Shown: in pieces, positions 1-7,688 of the stretch
How positions within the stretch are numbered: the first letter of the stretch is position 1
How the letters are laid out: each line of letters starts with the position of its first letter
NCBI GenBank assembly: GCA_026417875.1
Contig: JAOACK010000015.1
Location: 1 to 33,262, forward strand
Origin: Thermodesulfovibrionales bacterium
GTDB taxonomy: Bacteria > Nitrospirota > Thermodesulfovibrionia > Thermodesulfovibrionales > CALJEL01
Direction of reading: 5' to 3'
DNA length: 33,262 bases
Made by a program: the position numbers and the translations under genes
Notes under the pieces: generated by a model
Database searches by the model: none
Seen by the model: the letters and a program-made list of their open reading frames with translations, nothing else
What the model was told of the DNA's origin: nothing

Positions 1-178
1 GTCCTATGATAAGAATAGAGATATCACCAAATCTTGTATGGGATGAAATGATCTTACAGCCCTCCGTGACACAAATACTTGTTCCCATGGACTGCATGAA
101 TATCTCAACCCCGGTATAAATTGCTGCAGCAATACTTATAAACCTGAAGAGTCTATTTTTAGAAATCATTCTAAACAT
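1..178 (-). CDS. N-terminal part of a VKOR-like membrane protein (runs off left edge)
   Basis: The minus strand reads openly from ATG at 178 to the window edge (59 codons visible). A hydrophobic segment around residues 10-28 is followed by a Cys pair (C36 and C41, spaced C-x4-C) and a Ser-Ser-His stretch, then a second hydrophobic run. This layout resembles the first periplasmic loop of vitamin K epoxide reductase-like or DsbB-like thiol oxidoreductases, which reoxidise disulfide-forming partners in the membrane. The family call rests on the fragment only. A second in-frame ATG lies at 169. No Shine-Dalgarno is seen before either ATG, but a TATATT hexamer ends 5 nt before the ATG at 178, which favours that start and a leaderless message. 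It is transcribed away from the ligase gene at 320. Confidence 0.45.
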   Translation of the reverse strand, partial: MFRMISKNRLFRFISIAAAIYTGVEIFMQSMGTSICVTEGCKIISSHTRFGDISILIIG

Positions 179-183
179 CACAT

Positions 184-213
184 AATATAAGAAAGTTATC
201 TGCTATTTATTAA
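184..213 (-). promoter_or_regulatory. Candidate promoter of the VKOR-like gene
   Basis: On the minus strand TTAATA (208-213), an 18-nt spacer and TATATT (184-189) end 5 nt before the ATG at 178. The -35 matches 4 of 6 consensus bases. The expected start of transcription falls on the start codon. Confidence 0.35.
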
Positions 214-285
214 TTTTACCATTATTGTTCAAGAAAGTTAAACCTTTATATACTAAATTCGATCAAGGAAATTTTTATGTGAATC

Positions 286-314
286 TTGATATACTTAAAT
301 AAAATAGATTTTAT
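286..314 (+). promoter_or_regulatory. Candidate promoter of the ATP-dependent ligase gene
   Basis: TTGATA (286-291), 17 nt, then TTTTAT (309-314), which ends 5 nt before the ATG at 320. There is no Shine-Dalgarno in the remaining 5 nt, so the message would be leaderless. Confidence 0.4.
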
Positions 315-319
315 TAATT

Positions 320-1273
320 ATGGATTACAGAAAGCTGATTATAAAACCAATGCTCGCAATGCCCTCCACCCTGCCCTTTGATTCTGAAAAATATGTATTT
401 GAACTCAAGTGGGATGGCACAAGATGTATTGCCTTTATTGATAAAAATGTTGTAAGACTTCAGAACAGACGACTGCTGGATATATCCGGAAGATACCCTG
501 AGTTTAAAAACCTTCAAGATTCAATAAAAATCGGAGCTGCTATTTTGGATGGAGAGATAGTTATTCTTCATAAAGGAAAACCTGATTTTGAAAGGCTTCA
601 GCAGAGAGAACATATAGAAGACAGGCTCAGAATTAAGCTCCTCTCTGAAACAATGCCAGCAACATATATAGTCTTTGATATCCTTTATTTAAAGGATAAA
701 TCCTTGATGGATCTTTCTCTTATGAGACGGAAAAATATTCTTAAGGAAAACCTGAATCCTTCTGAGCTGGTTATTATTTCCGAACATTATGAAAAAGGTA
801 GAGAGCTTTATAACTTAGCTCTTAAAAAAGGCTTCGAAGGCATTATGGCTAAGGATAAGGAAAGTCCTTATTTAGAGGGAAGAAGGTCATCTTACTGGCT
901 AAAGATTAAAAAATCCAATGATATTGATGCTGTGATATGCGGAATTCTGGAAGGAAGGAAAAAGAGTGTGCCGCTGGGTTCTTTAATATTAGGTCTTTAC
1001 AGAAATGGTGAACTTATCCATATAGGTCAGGTTGGCACAGGATTTAATGAAGAGGAAATTCAAAGAATTCTTAAAATAACAGAAAAACTCTATACATCCA
1101 AACCTGCCTTCAAGGTAACTCCGTATTTCAAAAGAAAAGTTCAGTGGCTTATACCTGAGCTTGTGGCAAAGATCAAATTTCTTGAATGGACTAAAGATGG
1201 CAAATTAAGATCACCTGTTTTCGTTCATCTAAGATTTGATAAACCACCTCATGAATGTGAATTGAAAGTTTAA
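320..1273 (+). CDS. ligD: ATP-dependent DNA ligase, stand-alone LigD-type ligase domain (NHEJ)
   Basis: Seals DNA breaks through an AMP-lysine intermediate; in bacteria this type works with Ku in non-homologous end joining. The nucleotidyltransferase core is visible: motif I ELKWDGTR with nucleophile K30, motif III DGEIV from D77, motif IIIa IVFDILY near 117-123, motif IV EGIMAKD from E173 and motif V WLKIKK from W193. An OB-fold follows (about 205-310, containing GQVGTGF). At 317 aa it equals only the ligase module of LigD. The polymerase and phosphoesterase modules are not fused and not in this window. Its stop overlaps the stop of the converging Ku gene within a shared TTAA. The start lacks a Shine-Dalgarno and looks leaderless. 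The symbol is by homology to the ligase domain of LigD. Confidence 0.9.
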   Translation: MDYRKLIIKPMLAMPSTLPFDSEKYVFELKWDGTRCIAFIDKNVVRLQNRRLLDISGRYPEFKNLQDSIKIGAAILDGEIVILHKGKPDFERLQQREHIEDRLRIKLLSETMPATYIVFDILYLKDKSLMDLSLMRRKNILKENLNPSELVIISEHYEKGRELYNLALKKGFEGIMAKDKESPYLEGRRSSYWLKIKKSNDIDAVICGILEGRKKSVPLGSLILGLYRNGELIHIGQVGTGFNEEEIQRILKITEKLYTSKPAFKVTPYFKRKVQWLIPELVAKIKFLEWTKDGKLRSPVFVHLRFDKPPHECELKV

Positions 1274-2040
1274 ACAGCCTTCTTCTTTTTTTCAAGACTC
1301 TTTTTAAGAGCATCCATAAGGTTTACAACCTTTTCAACCTCTTTCTTTGGTGCTATCTTGACCTCTTTACCAGCTATCTTTGATTTTATTATCTTTATGA
1401 GCTCTTCCCTGTATTCATCTTTGTAATCATTTATATTAAATTTTCCAGTATAATATTTTATTAATTCTTCGGCAAGTTCTATCTCTTTTTCATCAAGATG
1501 GATTTTTTCAGGAATATTTAAAAAATCTGGTTTGATAATTTCATCAGCATAAAAAAGCGACTGGATTGTAAGAGCATTATGGAATATCCTTAAAATCCCT
1601 ATATGCTCTCTCTCCCTCAGGATAAACCTGACAATTCCCACCTTTCCTGTCTTTTTCATTACTGTTCTTAATAATATATAGGCCCGTTCAGCACCTTCTG
1701 CAGGCTGAAGATAATAAGACTTTTCAAAATATATAGGATCAACATCCTTAGGATCAAAAAATTTAACTATCTCTATATTCTTTAAATCTTTATAGGGTGC
1801 TTCTAATTCTTCTTCTGTAAGAATTACAAACTTTCCCTTTTCATATTCATAACCCCTAACTATATCTTCCATTTCAAGACGGACATTGCAGGATGGACAG
1901 AATTTTTCATAATTTACAGGTGTTGAACACTTCTTATGTAGGAGATGAAAGGATATGTCTGATCTGTGAATTGCTCCATAAAGCTTTACAGGAATATTTA
2001 CGAGGCCAAAGGTTATGTTGCCGCTCCATAGAGCTTTCAT
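1270..2040 (-). CDS. ku: Non-homologous end joining protein Ku
   Basis: Bacterial Ku forms a homodimeric ring that threads onto DNA ends, protects them and recruits the LigD-type ligase. The 256-aa length and the opening MKALWSGNITFGLVNIPVKL are typical of the family. Cys residues near positions 38-51 (CSTP...CPSC) lie where some bacterial Ku proteins keep a metal-knuckle-like element. The core ends near residue 215 and the C-terminal tail is very Lys-rich (ends KKKKAV), as in Ku proteins that use a basic tail to contact DNA. It converges on the ligase gene, with a 4-nt overlap at the stop codons. The ATG has no Shine-Dalgarno; a good promoter sits directly before it. Confidence 0.95.
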   Translation of the reverse strand: MKALWSGNITFGLVNIPVKLYGAIHRSDISFHLLHKKCSTPVNYEKFCPSCNVRLEMEDIVRGYEYEKGKFVILTEEELEAPYKDLKNIEIVKFFDPKDVDPIYFEKSYYLQPAEGAERAYILLRTVMKKTGKVGIVRFILREREHIGILRIFHNALTIQSLFYADEIIKPDFLNIPEKIHLDEKEIELAEELIKYYTGKFNINDYKDEYREELIKIIKSKIAGKEVKIAPKKEVEKVVNLMDALKKSLEKKKKAV

Positions 2041-2045
2041 GCTTT

Positions 2046-2074
2046 AATATATCATTTTTTTAATACCTTTACAA
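2046..2074 (-). promoter_or_regulatory. Candidate promoter of ku
   Basis: Minus strand: TTGTAA (2069-2074), exactly 17 nt, TATATT (2046-2051), then 5 nt (AAAGC) and the ATG at 2040. This is the clearest single case of the leaderless arrangement seen in the window. Confidence 0.5.
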
Positions 2075-2229
2075 CTAAAAAGTTTACCGATTTTGCCAAA
2101 AAGGTCTTCGAGCATTGCCCGTTTTTTCCTATCAGCAATATAATGGACAGGGTAAAAAAACTATCCTCACATAAAAATCTAAACGAAATGCAATTCGTTG
2201 CTTCATATAAAATTCTAAATAAAAGCATA

Positions 2230-2607
2230 CAATGAATCACCCTTTATATGGCAAATTGGTTTCTTTGTCTTTCTTACCTCATATTTTGTTGTCACTAATT
2301 CTATGAGTTTGTTTTGGAGCCTAACAATCTGTCTGTGAAGTTATGCTGGATTTAGTTTCTTATACTCATTAATGAGTTATTCTTTAACGTCATCCCTCAG
2401 ATCGGTATCTACTACTATTGCCACACCTTTGTCTGTCTTAATAGCTTTACCATGGTTGCTTAGTAGATAAGAGGCATAGGTTCTGTTATAACCAGTAAGT
2501 GCTACAAATTCATCAAGAATTTTCCCTTTTTGCTTCTTTTTTGAACTTTGATACCTCGAAGCAATTTCTCTCGTTATTGCCTTCTTCTACTTCATCGTTA
2601 ACCCCAT
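2230..2607 (-). pseudogene. Relic of a transposase (ISNCY/integrase-core type), N-terminal region only
   Basis: The gap between ku and the GGDEF gene holds a decayed coding sequence on the minus strand. A strong AAGGAGGT ends 5 nt before ATG 2607. The reading frame gives MGLTMK, a TAG stop, then KAITREIASRYQSSKKK..GKILDEFVALTGYNRTYASYLLSNHG with further in-frame stops after DDVKE and after KLNPA. The phrase about a DEF-ALTGYNR-YASYLL block is the conserved N-terminus of a transposase group often annotated as ISNCY or integrase-core, as I recall it. At least three stops remain, and the catalytic core is missing. Homology fades toward 2230; the stretch 2052-2229 is open but not recognisable. 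It cannot make a functional transposase. Confidence 0.7.
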
Positions 2608-2689
2608 CGTCTACCTCCTTGGATGAAGTTTTATCCAATAGATATAATTATATTTCCTTTAGATTTTTTAAATGAGGTAATTCGGACAC

Positions 2690-2718
2690 TTGACAGTAAT
2701 AAATTTAGCTGGTAAAAT
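2690..2718 (+). promoter_or_regulatory. Promoter of the GAF-GGDEF gene
   Basis: TTGACA (2690-2695), 17 nt, TAAAAT (2713-2718): a near-consensus sigma-70 promoter. The ATG at 2728 follows after 9 nt, leaving a leader of about 3 nt. The -35 sits just beyond the transposase relic, so the relic's end may have supplied it. Confidence 0.6.
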
Positions 2719-2727
2719 TCAAACAAT

Positions 2728-3762
2728 ATGCTAAATAACAAAGAAAAGGAATACCTTATACTCTCTGCTATAGCGAGGATTCATAAGAGCATTGGTGCTA
2801 CCCTTGAGCTTGAAGAAGTGGCACATATCCTTGTAAACGAATTAACAAATATCCTTAATTGTAATGCCTGCGCCTTTCTTCTTTTAGAATGTGAATCAAT
2901 ACGGGTGGTCGCTGAAAAGGGTTTTAAAAAGATGCTGGGTAATATAGAGTTAACTCCCGATTTTCCTGCTATACGGCATATTATAAACACAAAGAAAAGT
3001 ATATATACAAATGATCTGAATAATAGTCTAGTAGCAAGCTGTGTACCTCAAGGATGTGAAATGCAATCAATTATATGTACACCAGTTATTGTGGATGATC
3101 AAGTTAAGGGAATAATCCATATTGATGCTGCCAGTAAAGGTGCCTTTTCTGAGGAAGACCTACAATTTGTTGAGATACTTGCAAGTGAGATTTCCATCGC
3201 TGTTAAGAGGTCCATTCTTTATTCAGAGGTAAAGGCTCAATCACTTAAGGATTGTCTTACAGGATGTTACAACAGGAGAAAGTTTGATGAGGATATAGTT
3301 ATTGATATTGCCTGTTCAAACAGGCACGGACGGCCCCTTTCTTTGCTAATGATTGATATAGACTGGTTTAAAAATTACAATGATTATCATGGTCATGTGA
3401 AGGGTGATCAGGTTCTCAAGAAAATAGGTAGATTATTTAAATCTAACCTAAGGATTACTGACAGGGTCTATCGTTACGGAGGTGAAGAGTTCGCTATCCT
3501 TCTTCCTGAGACAAATAAAGATCAGGCAATAATTGTAGCCGAAAGATTAAGGGAGAAGGTTTATAATGAATATTTTGAGGGTGAATCAGAAAGTCAGCCC
3601 AATAAAAAAATTACAATCAGTATAGGAATTGCTACTTATCCAGCTGATGCAGATTCAATAGAGAAACTCATAAAATGTGCAGATATCGCTTTATATTCTT
3701 CCAAGCAAAATGGGAGAAACAGGATTACCCTTTATAGCAAAGAAGGTGTTCTGGTCTTATGA
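2728..3762 (+). CDS. GAF-GGDEF diguanylate cyclase
   Basis: Makes the second messenger cyclic di-GMP from two GTP. The N-terminal half (about 18-165) is a GAF sensor domain without a transmembrane segment or signal peptide, so the protein is cytosolic. The C-terminal GGDEF domain (about 172-337) has the entry motif LTGCYNRR (177-184), metal-binding D210 and D212 in MIDIDWFK, the active-site signature GGEEF at 251-255 and an inhibitory I-site RITD at 242-245, exactly five residues upstream. The catalytic residues are intact, so activity with product feedback is expected. Cys residues in the GAF part (C45, C48, C54, C105, C110, C117) are numerous, but no known cofactor motif is clear. The gene stands alone with its own promoter and overlaps the end of glyS by 6 nt in convergent orientation. 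Confidence 0.9.
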   Translation: MLNNKEKEYLILSAIARIHKSIGATLELEEVAHILVNELTNILNCNACAFLLLECESIRVVAEKGFKKMLGNIELTPDFPAIRHIINTKKSIYTNDLNNSLVASCVPQGCEMQSIICTPVIVDDQVKGIIHIDAASKGAFSEEDLQFVEILASEISIAVKRSILYSEVKAQSLKDCLTGCYNRRKFDEDIVIDIACSNRHGRPLSLLMIDIDWFKNYNDYHGHVKGDQVLKKIGRLFKSNLRITDRVYRYGGEEFAILLPETNKDQAIIVAERLREKVYNEYFEGESESQPNKKITISIGIATYPADADSIEKLIKCADIALYSSKQNGRNRITLYSKEGVLVL

Positions 3763-5811
3763 GCTTATTTTTGAAAAATCCGCTATTTTGAGCATATTTT
3801 TCCACACATGGGAAAGAAGGTTTAATCTGTTATCTCTTATCTTTTCATCCCTGACCATAACAAGGACACGGTCAAAAAAACTATTAATATCAGGTACCAG
3901 TGATGTAAGACTCTTTAATACAGAAATAAAATCCTTATCTTTTAAAAATCCTTCTATCTCTTTTTCTATTCTTTTTGAATTGAGGAATAATTTCCTTTCC
4001 TCTTCAGTTTCAAAGAGGGCTTCATCTATTAAAGGAGCAGGATTGTAGGATTTAGAAAGTATGTTAAAGACCCTTTTTGCTGCAAGAATGAAATCAGGGT
4101 AAAAAGGTTCTTTCTTGAAGATCTCAAGGCTATTAAGCCTTGAGATTATCTCACCGACTGGAACTTTTGCCATATAGGGACTCAGTGATGATATGAGTTC
4201 AGTACTGTAATCCTCTACCTCCAGCATGTTCTCAAATCTCTGGTTTATGAAATTAATTATTTTTTCAAAAGGGATATTAAGATATGTAAATTCCTTTGAT
4301 GCGACTTTAACAAGTTCCTCCATAGTAATATTATAGTTTTTTTCCTTTAGCATGCTTATTATGGCCATTGTCTGTCTTCTTAGCGCAAAGGGATCTTCTG
4401 AACCTGTTGGTTCAAGACCGAGTCCAAAAAAAGAGACTATGTTGTCAATTTTGTCTGCTATACTTAGGATGATGCCCTCTTCTGTGGAGGGATTTCTGTC
4501 TCCACTCCTTTGAGGAAGATAGTGTTCTTTTATTGCTAAGGCGATTTCTTCAGATTCTCCGTCATTAATGGCATAATAATATCCCATTATACCCTGTAGT
4601 TCGGGAAATTCTCTTACCACACCTGTTAAGAGATCAGTTTTGGCAAGCATCGCTGCCCTTTCAATAATGGTTTTCCTTTCAGGAGCAATTCTATCTGCCA
4701 GATATTGAGTAATATGTCTTATCCTTAAGGTCTTTTCATAGAGCGTACCCAGTTTTTCATGATAGACAACTTTTTTAAGATCTTCTATCCTATCTGCCAA
4801 GGTTTTTTTTCTGTCTTCGGTAAAATAAAATCTTGCATCTTCAAATCGAGCCTTTATAACCCTTTCTGCTCCTGCCCTTACAACAGGGTCATTTTCTTCC
4901 GAGGTATTTGAGATTAATAAAAATTTATTTGCCAGCCCTTTTTCATTATAAAGGGCGAAATATTTCTGGTGATCTCTCATTACAGTTATTAAAAGTTCAG
5001 GGGGAAGCTGAAGATATTCAGCTGGAAAACTTCCCATAACAGCTCTGGGATATTCTACAAGATAGTTTACATGTTCAAGAAGCTCATTATCCTCGTGAAC
5101 TCTTAGTCCAGAGCTATCTGCAAGTCTTTTAATACCTAAAATTATAAGTTCCTTTCTCTTTTCATGATCTACAATTACAGATGATTGAAAGAGTTTGTCA
5201 AAATATTCATCAGGATGATTTATAATTATTCTTTCTTTTGAAAGAAATCTATGTCCCCAGGAATATCTATCTGACCTTATACCATCTAGCTCAAAATCTA
5301 CAACCTCTGAATTGAAAAGGGCAAGTAGCCATCTTATAGGTCTGACAAATTTGATGGAATGGTCTGCCCATCTCATCGATTTTGGAAAATTAAGAGAATT
5401 TATCAAATCAATTGCAAATCTTCCAAGGAGGGACTTTGCAGGCTGGCCCCTTTCTTTAAACTTAGCTACTACATACTCGCCTTTGTCCTTTTTTTTAATC
5501 TCTATTGAGTTAATATCAATCCCCAGCGCTGAACAGAAGCCTTTAAGTGTCTTTGTAGGAGCTCCCTTTTCATCAAAGGCTGTCTTTTTTGGTGGCCCCC
5601 AGACCTCCTTTTCTACATCTTTCTGTTTATCAGGAAGGCCTTCTATTAATAACACAAGCCTTCTTGGTGTTGCACAGGTTTTAATGTTGGAAAAATCAAG
5701 TGAATATTTTTGTAGAAGATTCAGAGCATTTTCCCTAAGCATATTTAAACCAGGTGGAAGAAACCTTGCAGGCACCTCTTCTACACCTATTTCAAGTAGA
5801 AATTTATGCAT
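3757..5811 (-). CDS. glyS: Glycyl-tRNA synthetase beta subunit
   Basis: Beta subunit of the heterotetrameric (alpha2-beta2) bacterial glycyl-tRNA synthetase, which charges tRNA-Gly in the cytosol. The 684-aa length and the N-terminus (LLEIGVEEVPARFLP) are diagnostic. The KFVRPIRWLLAL block, the HD-like region with the HYLPQRSGD motif, and the C-terminal tRNA-binding region are all present. It starts one base after the glyQ stop (TAA, g, ATG), so the two subunits are translationally coupled; a GGTGG stretch just upstream can serve as ribosome site. It ends inside the tail of the convergent GGDEF gene, and no terminator hairpin is visible between them. Confidence 0.97.
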   Translation of the reverse strand: MHKFLLEIGVEEVPARFLPPGLNMLRENALNLLQKYSLDFSNIKTCATPRRLVLLIEGLPDKQKDVEKEVWGPPKKTAFDEKGAPTKTLKGFCSALGIDINSIEIKKKDKGEYVVAKFKERGQPAKSLLGRFAIDLINSLNFPKSMRWADHSIKFVRPIRWLLALFNSEVVDFELDGIRSDRYSWGHRFLSKERIIINHPDEYFDKLFQSSVIVDHEKRKELIILGIKRLADSSGLRVHEDNELLEHVNYLVEYPRAVMGSFPAEYLQLPPELLITVMRDHQKYFALYNEKGLANKFLLISNTSEENDPVVRAGAERVIKARFEDARFYFTEDRKKTLADRIEDLKKVVYHEKLGTLYEKTLRIRHITQYLADRIAPERKTIIERAAMLAKTDLLTGVVREFPELQGIMGYYYAINDGESEEIALAIKEHYLPQRSGDRNPSTEEGIILSIADKIDNIVSFFGLGLEPTGSEDPFALRRQTMAIISMLKEKNYNITMEELVKVASKEFTYLNIPFEKIINFINQRFENMLEVEDYSTELISSLSPYMAKVPVGEIISRLNSLEIFKKEPFYPDFILAAKRVFNILSKSYNPAPLIDEALFETEEERKLFLNSKRIEKEIEGFLKDKDFISVLKSLTSLVPDINSFFDRVLVMVRDEKIRDNRLNLLSHVWKNMLKIADFSKISS

Positions 5812-5812
5812 C

Positions 5813-6685
5813 TTACCACCTTCCCATTAAAGGAAAGCCCATCTTTTCTCTCTGTTCAAGATATCCCTTTGCGCAGAGTTTAGCAAGTGCCCTTACTCTG
5901 GCTATGTACCCGGTTCTTTCCGTTACACTTAGCGCTCCCCTTGCATCAAGGAGGTTGAATGTATGGGAACATTTAAGACAGTATTCATAGGCTGGAAGGA
6001 TCAGCCCTAGATTAAAAAGTCTTTTTGACTCTTCCTCATAGTCTTCAAAATGTTTTCTGAGCTTTTCTACATCTGCATACTCAAAATTGAATTTTGAAAA
6101 TTCTATCTCTTGCTGGTGGTGTATATCCCTGTATTTAATATTCCCTGTCCAGGTTATATCAAATACACTTTCTACTCCCTGTATGTACATTGCAAGCCTT
6201 TCAAGTCCATAGGTTATCTCAAGAGAGACTGGCTTCAGGTCAATTCCACCAACCTGCTGGAAATAGGTGAACTGTGTAATCTCCATGGAATCAAGCCATA
6301 CCTCCCATCCCAGTCCCCAGGCCCCAAGTGTTGGAGATTCCCAGTCATCTTCAACAAATCTTATATCATGCTTTGAAGGATCAATCCCTATGTAAGAAAG
6401 GCTTTCAAGGTAAAGTTCCTGACTGTTTTCTGGTGATGGCTTTATTATAACCTGGTATTGATAATAATGCTGAAGTCTGTTTGGATTTTCTCCATATCTG
6501 CCATCTGTTGGCCTTCTTGATGGTTCAACATATGCGGTCCTCCATGGTTCTGGACCGAGCACCCTGAGAAAAGTAGCTGGATGGAATGTACCAGCACCTA
6601 CCTCCATGTCGTAGGGCTGATGAATTACACATCCCTGTTTTGCCCAGAATTCATTAAGTTTCATTATAAGCTCCTGGAAATCCAT
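5813..6685 (-). CDS. glyQ: Glycyl-tRNA synthetase alpha subunit
   Basis: Catalytic class II core of the alpha2-beta2 glycyl-tRNA synthetase; activates glycine with ATP. I chose ATG 6685 (290 aa, [19 protein letters not shown]), because the family begins here. The open frame continues 17 codons further to 6736, but those residues are not family-like. Conserved blocks include [29 protein letters not shown] and the [11 protein letters not shown] stretch. No Shine-Dalgarno precedes ATG 6685; a TAAAAT hexamer ends 5 nt upstream, which supports this start as leaderless. It is divergent from hemH with only 43 bp between start codons, and is followed by glyS after one base. Confidence 0.96.
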   Translation of the reverse strand: MDFQELIMKLNEFWAKQGCVIHQPYDMEVGAGTFHPATFLRVLGPEPWRTAYVEPSRRPTDGRYGENPNRLQHYYQYQVIIKPSPENSQELYLESLSYIGIDPSKHDIRFVEDDWESPTLGAWGLGWEVWLDSMEITQFTYFQQVGGIDLKPVSLEITYGLERLAMYIQGVESVFDITWTGNIKYRDIHHQQEIEFSKFNFEYADVEKLRKHFEDYEEESKRLFNLGLILPAYEYCLKCSHTFNLLDARGALSVTERTGYIARVRALAKLCAKGYLEQREKMGFPLMGRW

Positions 6686-6690
6686 GGAAT

Positions 6691-6723
6691 ATTTTACAAT
6701 ATTTTTAAAAATTGTGGTATCAT
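6691..6723. promoter_or_regulatory. Compact divergent promoter region for glyQ and hemH
   Basis: Leftward (glyQ): TAAAAT on the minus strand (6691-6696), 5 nt before ATG 6685; no convincing -35. Rightward (hemH): TTTACA (6693-6698), 19 nt, and extended -10 TGGTATCAT (TATCAT 6718-6723), 5 nt before ATG 6729. The leftward -10 and rightward -35 overlap, so polymerase should occupy only one direction at a time. Confidence 0.45.
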
Positions 6724-6728
6724 ATACA

Positions 6729-7688
6729 ATGAGCATGAAAAAGGGGGTGATTCTTTTAAACCTTGGCGGTCCTGATAGACCTGAGGCTGTTAGACCTTTT
6801 CTTTATAATCTTTTCTCTGACAGGGATATAATCCGATTAGGGCCAAGGTTTCTCCAGAAACCCCTTGCCTATATTATCTCAGCCCTACGGAGCAAAAAAT
6901 CTCAAGAAAATTATAAATTAATAGGAGGAATTTCACCTTTAAAAGCAATTACAGAAGCCCAGGCAGATGCCCTTAGATATAAATTGAAAGATTGTTCAGT
7001 TTATATTGGAATGCGTTACTGGCATCCCTTAATTGAAGAAGCAGTTGAGGAAATTAAAAAGGACGGAATAACCCATCTCCTTGCATTATGTCTCTATCCA
7101 CATTACAGTATAGCTACCTCTGGTTCAAGTATTAATCATCTGAAAAGATGTCTGAGGGGAAGTGGTATATTTTTTAAATCTATCAATTCTTGGCCTGACA
7201 ATCCCTATTACATAAAGGCCATACGGGACAATATAAAAAGGGCATTAGAAAAGGTAAAAAAACCTGAAGAAAGTCATATACTCTTCAGTGCTCACAACCT
7301 TCCTATTTCCTTTATAGAAAAAGGCGATCCCTATGTTAAGGAAACAATGATAACAATAAAAGAGGTAATGAAGGAGATACACCTTCCATGGCATCTCTCT
7401 TATCAGAGTAAAAGTGGTCCTGTAAAATGGCTCACACCATCTACTGAGGAAAAACTCAAAGAACTTGCATCAGGTGGAGTAAAAGAGGTTATTGTTATTC
7501 CTATAAGTTTTGTTTCAGATCATATAGAGACCCTATATGAAATAGATATATACTATAAAGATATTTCTGAGAAACTTGGTATTACACTTGTAAGAACAGA
7601 ATCACTCAATACAAACCCCCTTTTTATAGAAGCCCTTTATAAGATTATAATTGAAAACATGGAGGAAGTATCATGGCAGAAATTGTGA
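6729..7688 (+). CDS. hemH: Ferrochelatase
   Basis: Inserts ferrous iron into a porphyrin at the end of heme synthesis; soluble or membrane-associated. Start options are 6729 ([14 protein letters not shown], 319 aa) and 6735. I prefer 6729, because an extended -10 ends 5 nt upstream and no Shine-Dalgarno is present for either. An upstream frame to 6684 overlaps glyQ and its promoter. Family hallmarks are the N-terminal LLNLGGPD, the catalytic His in FSAHNLP, the [14 protein letters not shown] block and the [16 protein letters not shown] motif carrying the second conserved His/Glu. The sequence does not decide between protoporphyrin and coproporphyrin as substrate. It overlaps the next gene, an oxidase that makes its substrate, by 16 nt. 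Confidence 0.95.
   Translation: MSMKKGVILLNLGGPDRPEAVRPFLYNLFSDRDIIRLGPRFLQKPLAYIISALRSKKSQENYKLIGGISPLKAITEAQADALRYKLKDCSVYIGMRYWHPLIEEAVEEIKKDGITHLLALCLYPHYSIATSGSSINHLKRCLRGSGIFFKSINSWPDNPYYIKAIRDNIKRALEKVKKPEESHILFSAHNLPISFIEKGDPYVKETMITIKEVMKEIHLPWHLSYQSKSGPVKWLTPSTEEKLKELASGGVKEVIVIPISFVSDHIETLYEIDIYYKDISEKLGITLVRTESLNTNPLFIEALYKIIIENMEEVSWQKL

Noticed and set aside
2052-2240. 62-codon minus-strand frame upstream of ku
   Set aside because: It contains the ku promoter, has no Shine-Dalgarno and gives a low-complexity Phe/Leu-rich peptide with no family resemblance; it is best seen as flank of the transposase relic.
3677-4048. 123-codon plus-strand frame across the end of the GGDEF gene
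   Set aside because: Overlaps the GGDEF gene and the antisense of glyS; Ser/Phe-rich shadow translation without motif.
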